A stretch of 50,761 bases of DNA from Sphingopyxis flava (lineage in GTDB: Bacteria > Pseudomonadota > Alphaproteobacteria > Sphingomonadales > Sphingomonadaceae), in contig NZ_FUYP01000024.1 in the NCBI RefSeq assembly GCF_900168005.1, positions 1 to 50,761 on the forward strand, written 5' to 3'. Below, piece by piece: positions 50,646 to 50,761 of the stretch (positions within the stretch are counted from its first letter, which is position 1; the number at the start of each line of letters is the position of its first letter). The position numbers were made by a program, and so were the translations under genes. Below the pieces are notes generated by a model. That model was not told the origin of the DNA and made no database searches. It saw only the letters and a list, made by a program, of their open reading frames with translations.

Positions 50646-50761
50646 TTATGCCGATATCGGCATAAAGGGCATAATGCCGTAACCCTGATTATGCCGCATG
50701 GCGTTGGCTAGGACTTGTTTTTCGGCCATCCGCCATGCGGCACCTCGGCATAATCAGAGCC
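50646..50761. repeat. Palindromic recombination-site-like DNA at the right edge
   Basis: TTATGCCGATATCGGCATAA (50646-50665) is a perfect 20-bp palindrome that begins exactly where ArdC homology ends. CTGATTATGCCG (50685-50696) and CGGCATAATCAG (50746-50757) are perfect 12-bp inverted arms, and TGCCGCATGGCG (50692-50703) pairs with CGCCATGCGGCA (50731-50742). GCATAA or its complement occurs five times. The cluster looks like the resolution or attachment site of a neighbouring element; I cannot name it. Confidence 0.55.

Overview
The window is GC-rich DNA that looks like a plasmid or other accessory replicon of a sphingomonad-type alphaproteobacterium (Sphingobium/Novosphingobium/Sphingopyxis-like). 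The evidence is a long run of small leftward genes of types I associate with alphaproteobacterial plasmids (DUF3768, DUF6927, a DpdA-like protein, an ArdC-like antirestriction remnant), plus TonB-dependent, RND and ars metal genes. No rRNA, tRNA, CRISPR array or relaxase was seen.

Layout. (1) 136-2822 and 12016-12396 are plasmid backbone genes: a GHKL ATPase split by an in-frame stop, a DUF3768 protein, and the two halves of one PP-loop (PAPS-reductase-like) gene. (2) 2829-12015 is a 9,187-bp mobile element that splits that gene. It has matching terminal and subterminal inverted sequences and is flanked by the same hexamer. It carries three tandem tyrosine recombinases and a DUF6262/TnpC-like protein (Tn554-like plan). 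Its cargo is five small immune-type genes: two ThsB-like TIR proteins, two other TIR proteins and a free-standing SLOG protein. (3) 12534-16021 is a leftward arsenic operon, arsR-arsC-arsC-acr3-arsH, ending in a decayed arsI. (4) 16179-24316 is a TetR-controlled YbhGFSR-type ABC exporter with its own outer-membrane factor and a methyltransferase. (5) 24324-38211 is a leftward metal block: two-component system, RND efflux, cytochrome b, VIT-family transporter, TonB and a TonB-dependent copper receptor, DUF2946 and a ferric-reductase-like protein. A 7-4-7 direct repeat lies upstream of four of its transcription units. (6) 38404-50645 returns to backbone genes, interrupted by an IS1111-type IS110 element and by a group II intron inside a DUF6927 gene. 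It ends with a cysteine-synthase-like gene and an ArdC gene cut by palindromic DNA at the right edge.

The most unusual system is the TIR/SLOG cargo. SLOG domains bind nucleotide-derived ligands and TIR domains make or destroy NAD-derived ones, so four WxxxE-containing TIR proteins beside a SLOG protein with no fused effector suggest a split, multi-TIR relative of Thoeris. Three backbone genes are demonstrably interrupted at base level (PP-loop gene, DUF6927 gene, and the 3' end of the gene at 40756-42099), and in each the pre-insertion reading frame can be rebuilt. A fourth (ArdC) is cut at the right edge.
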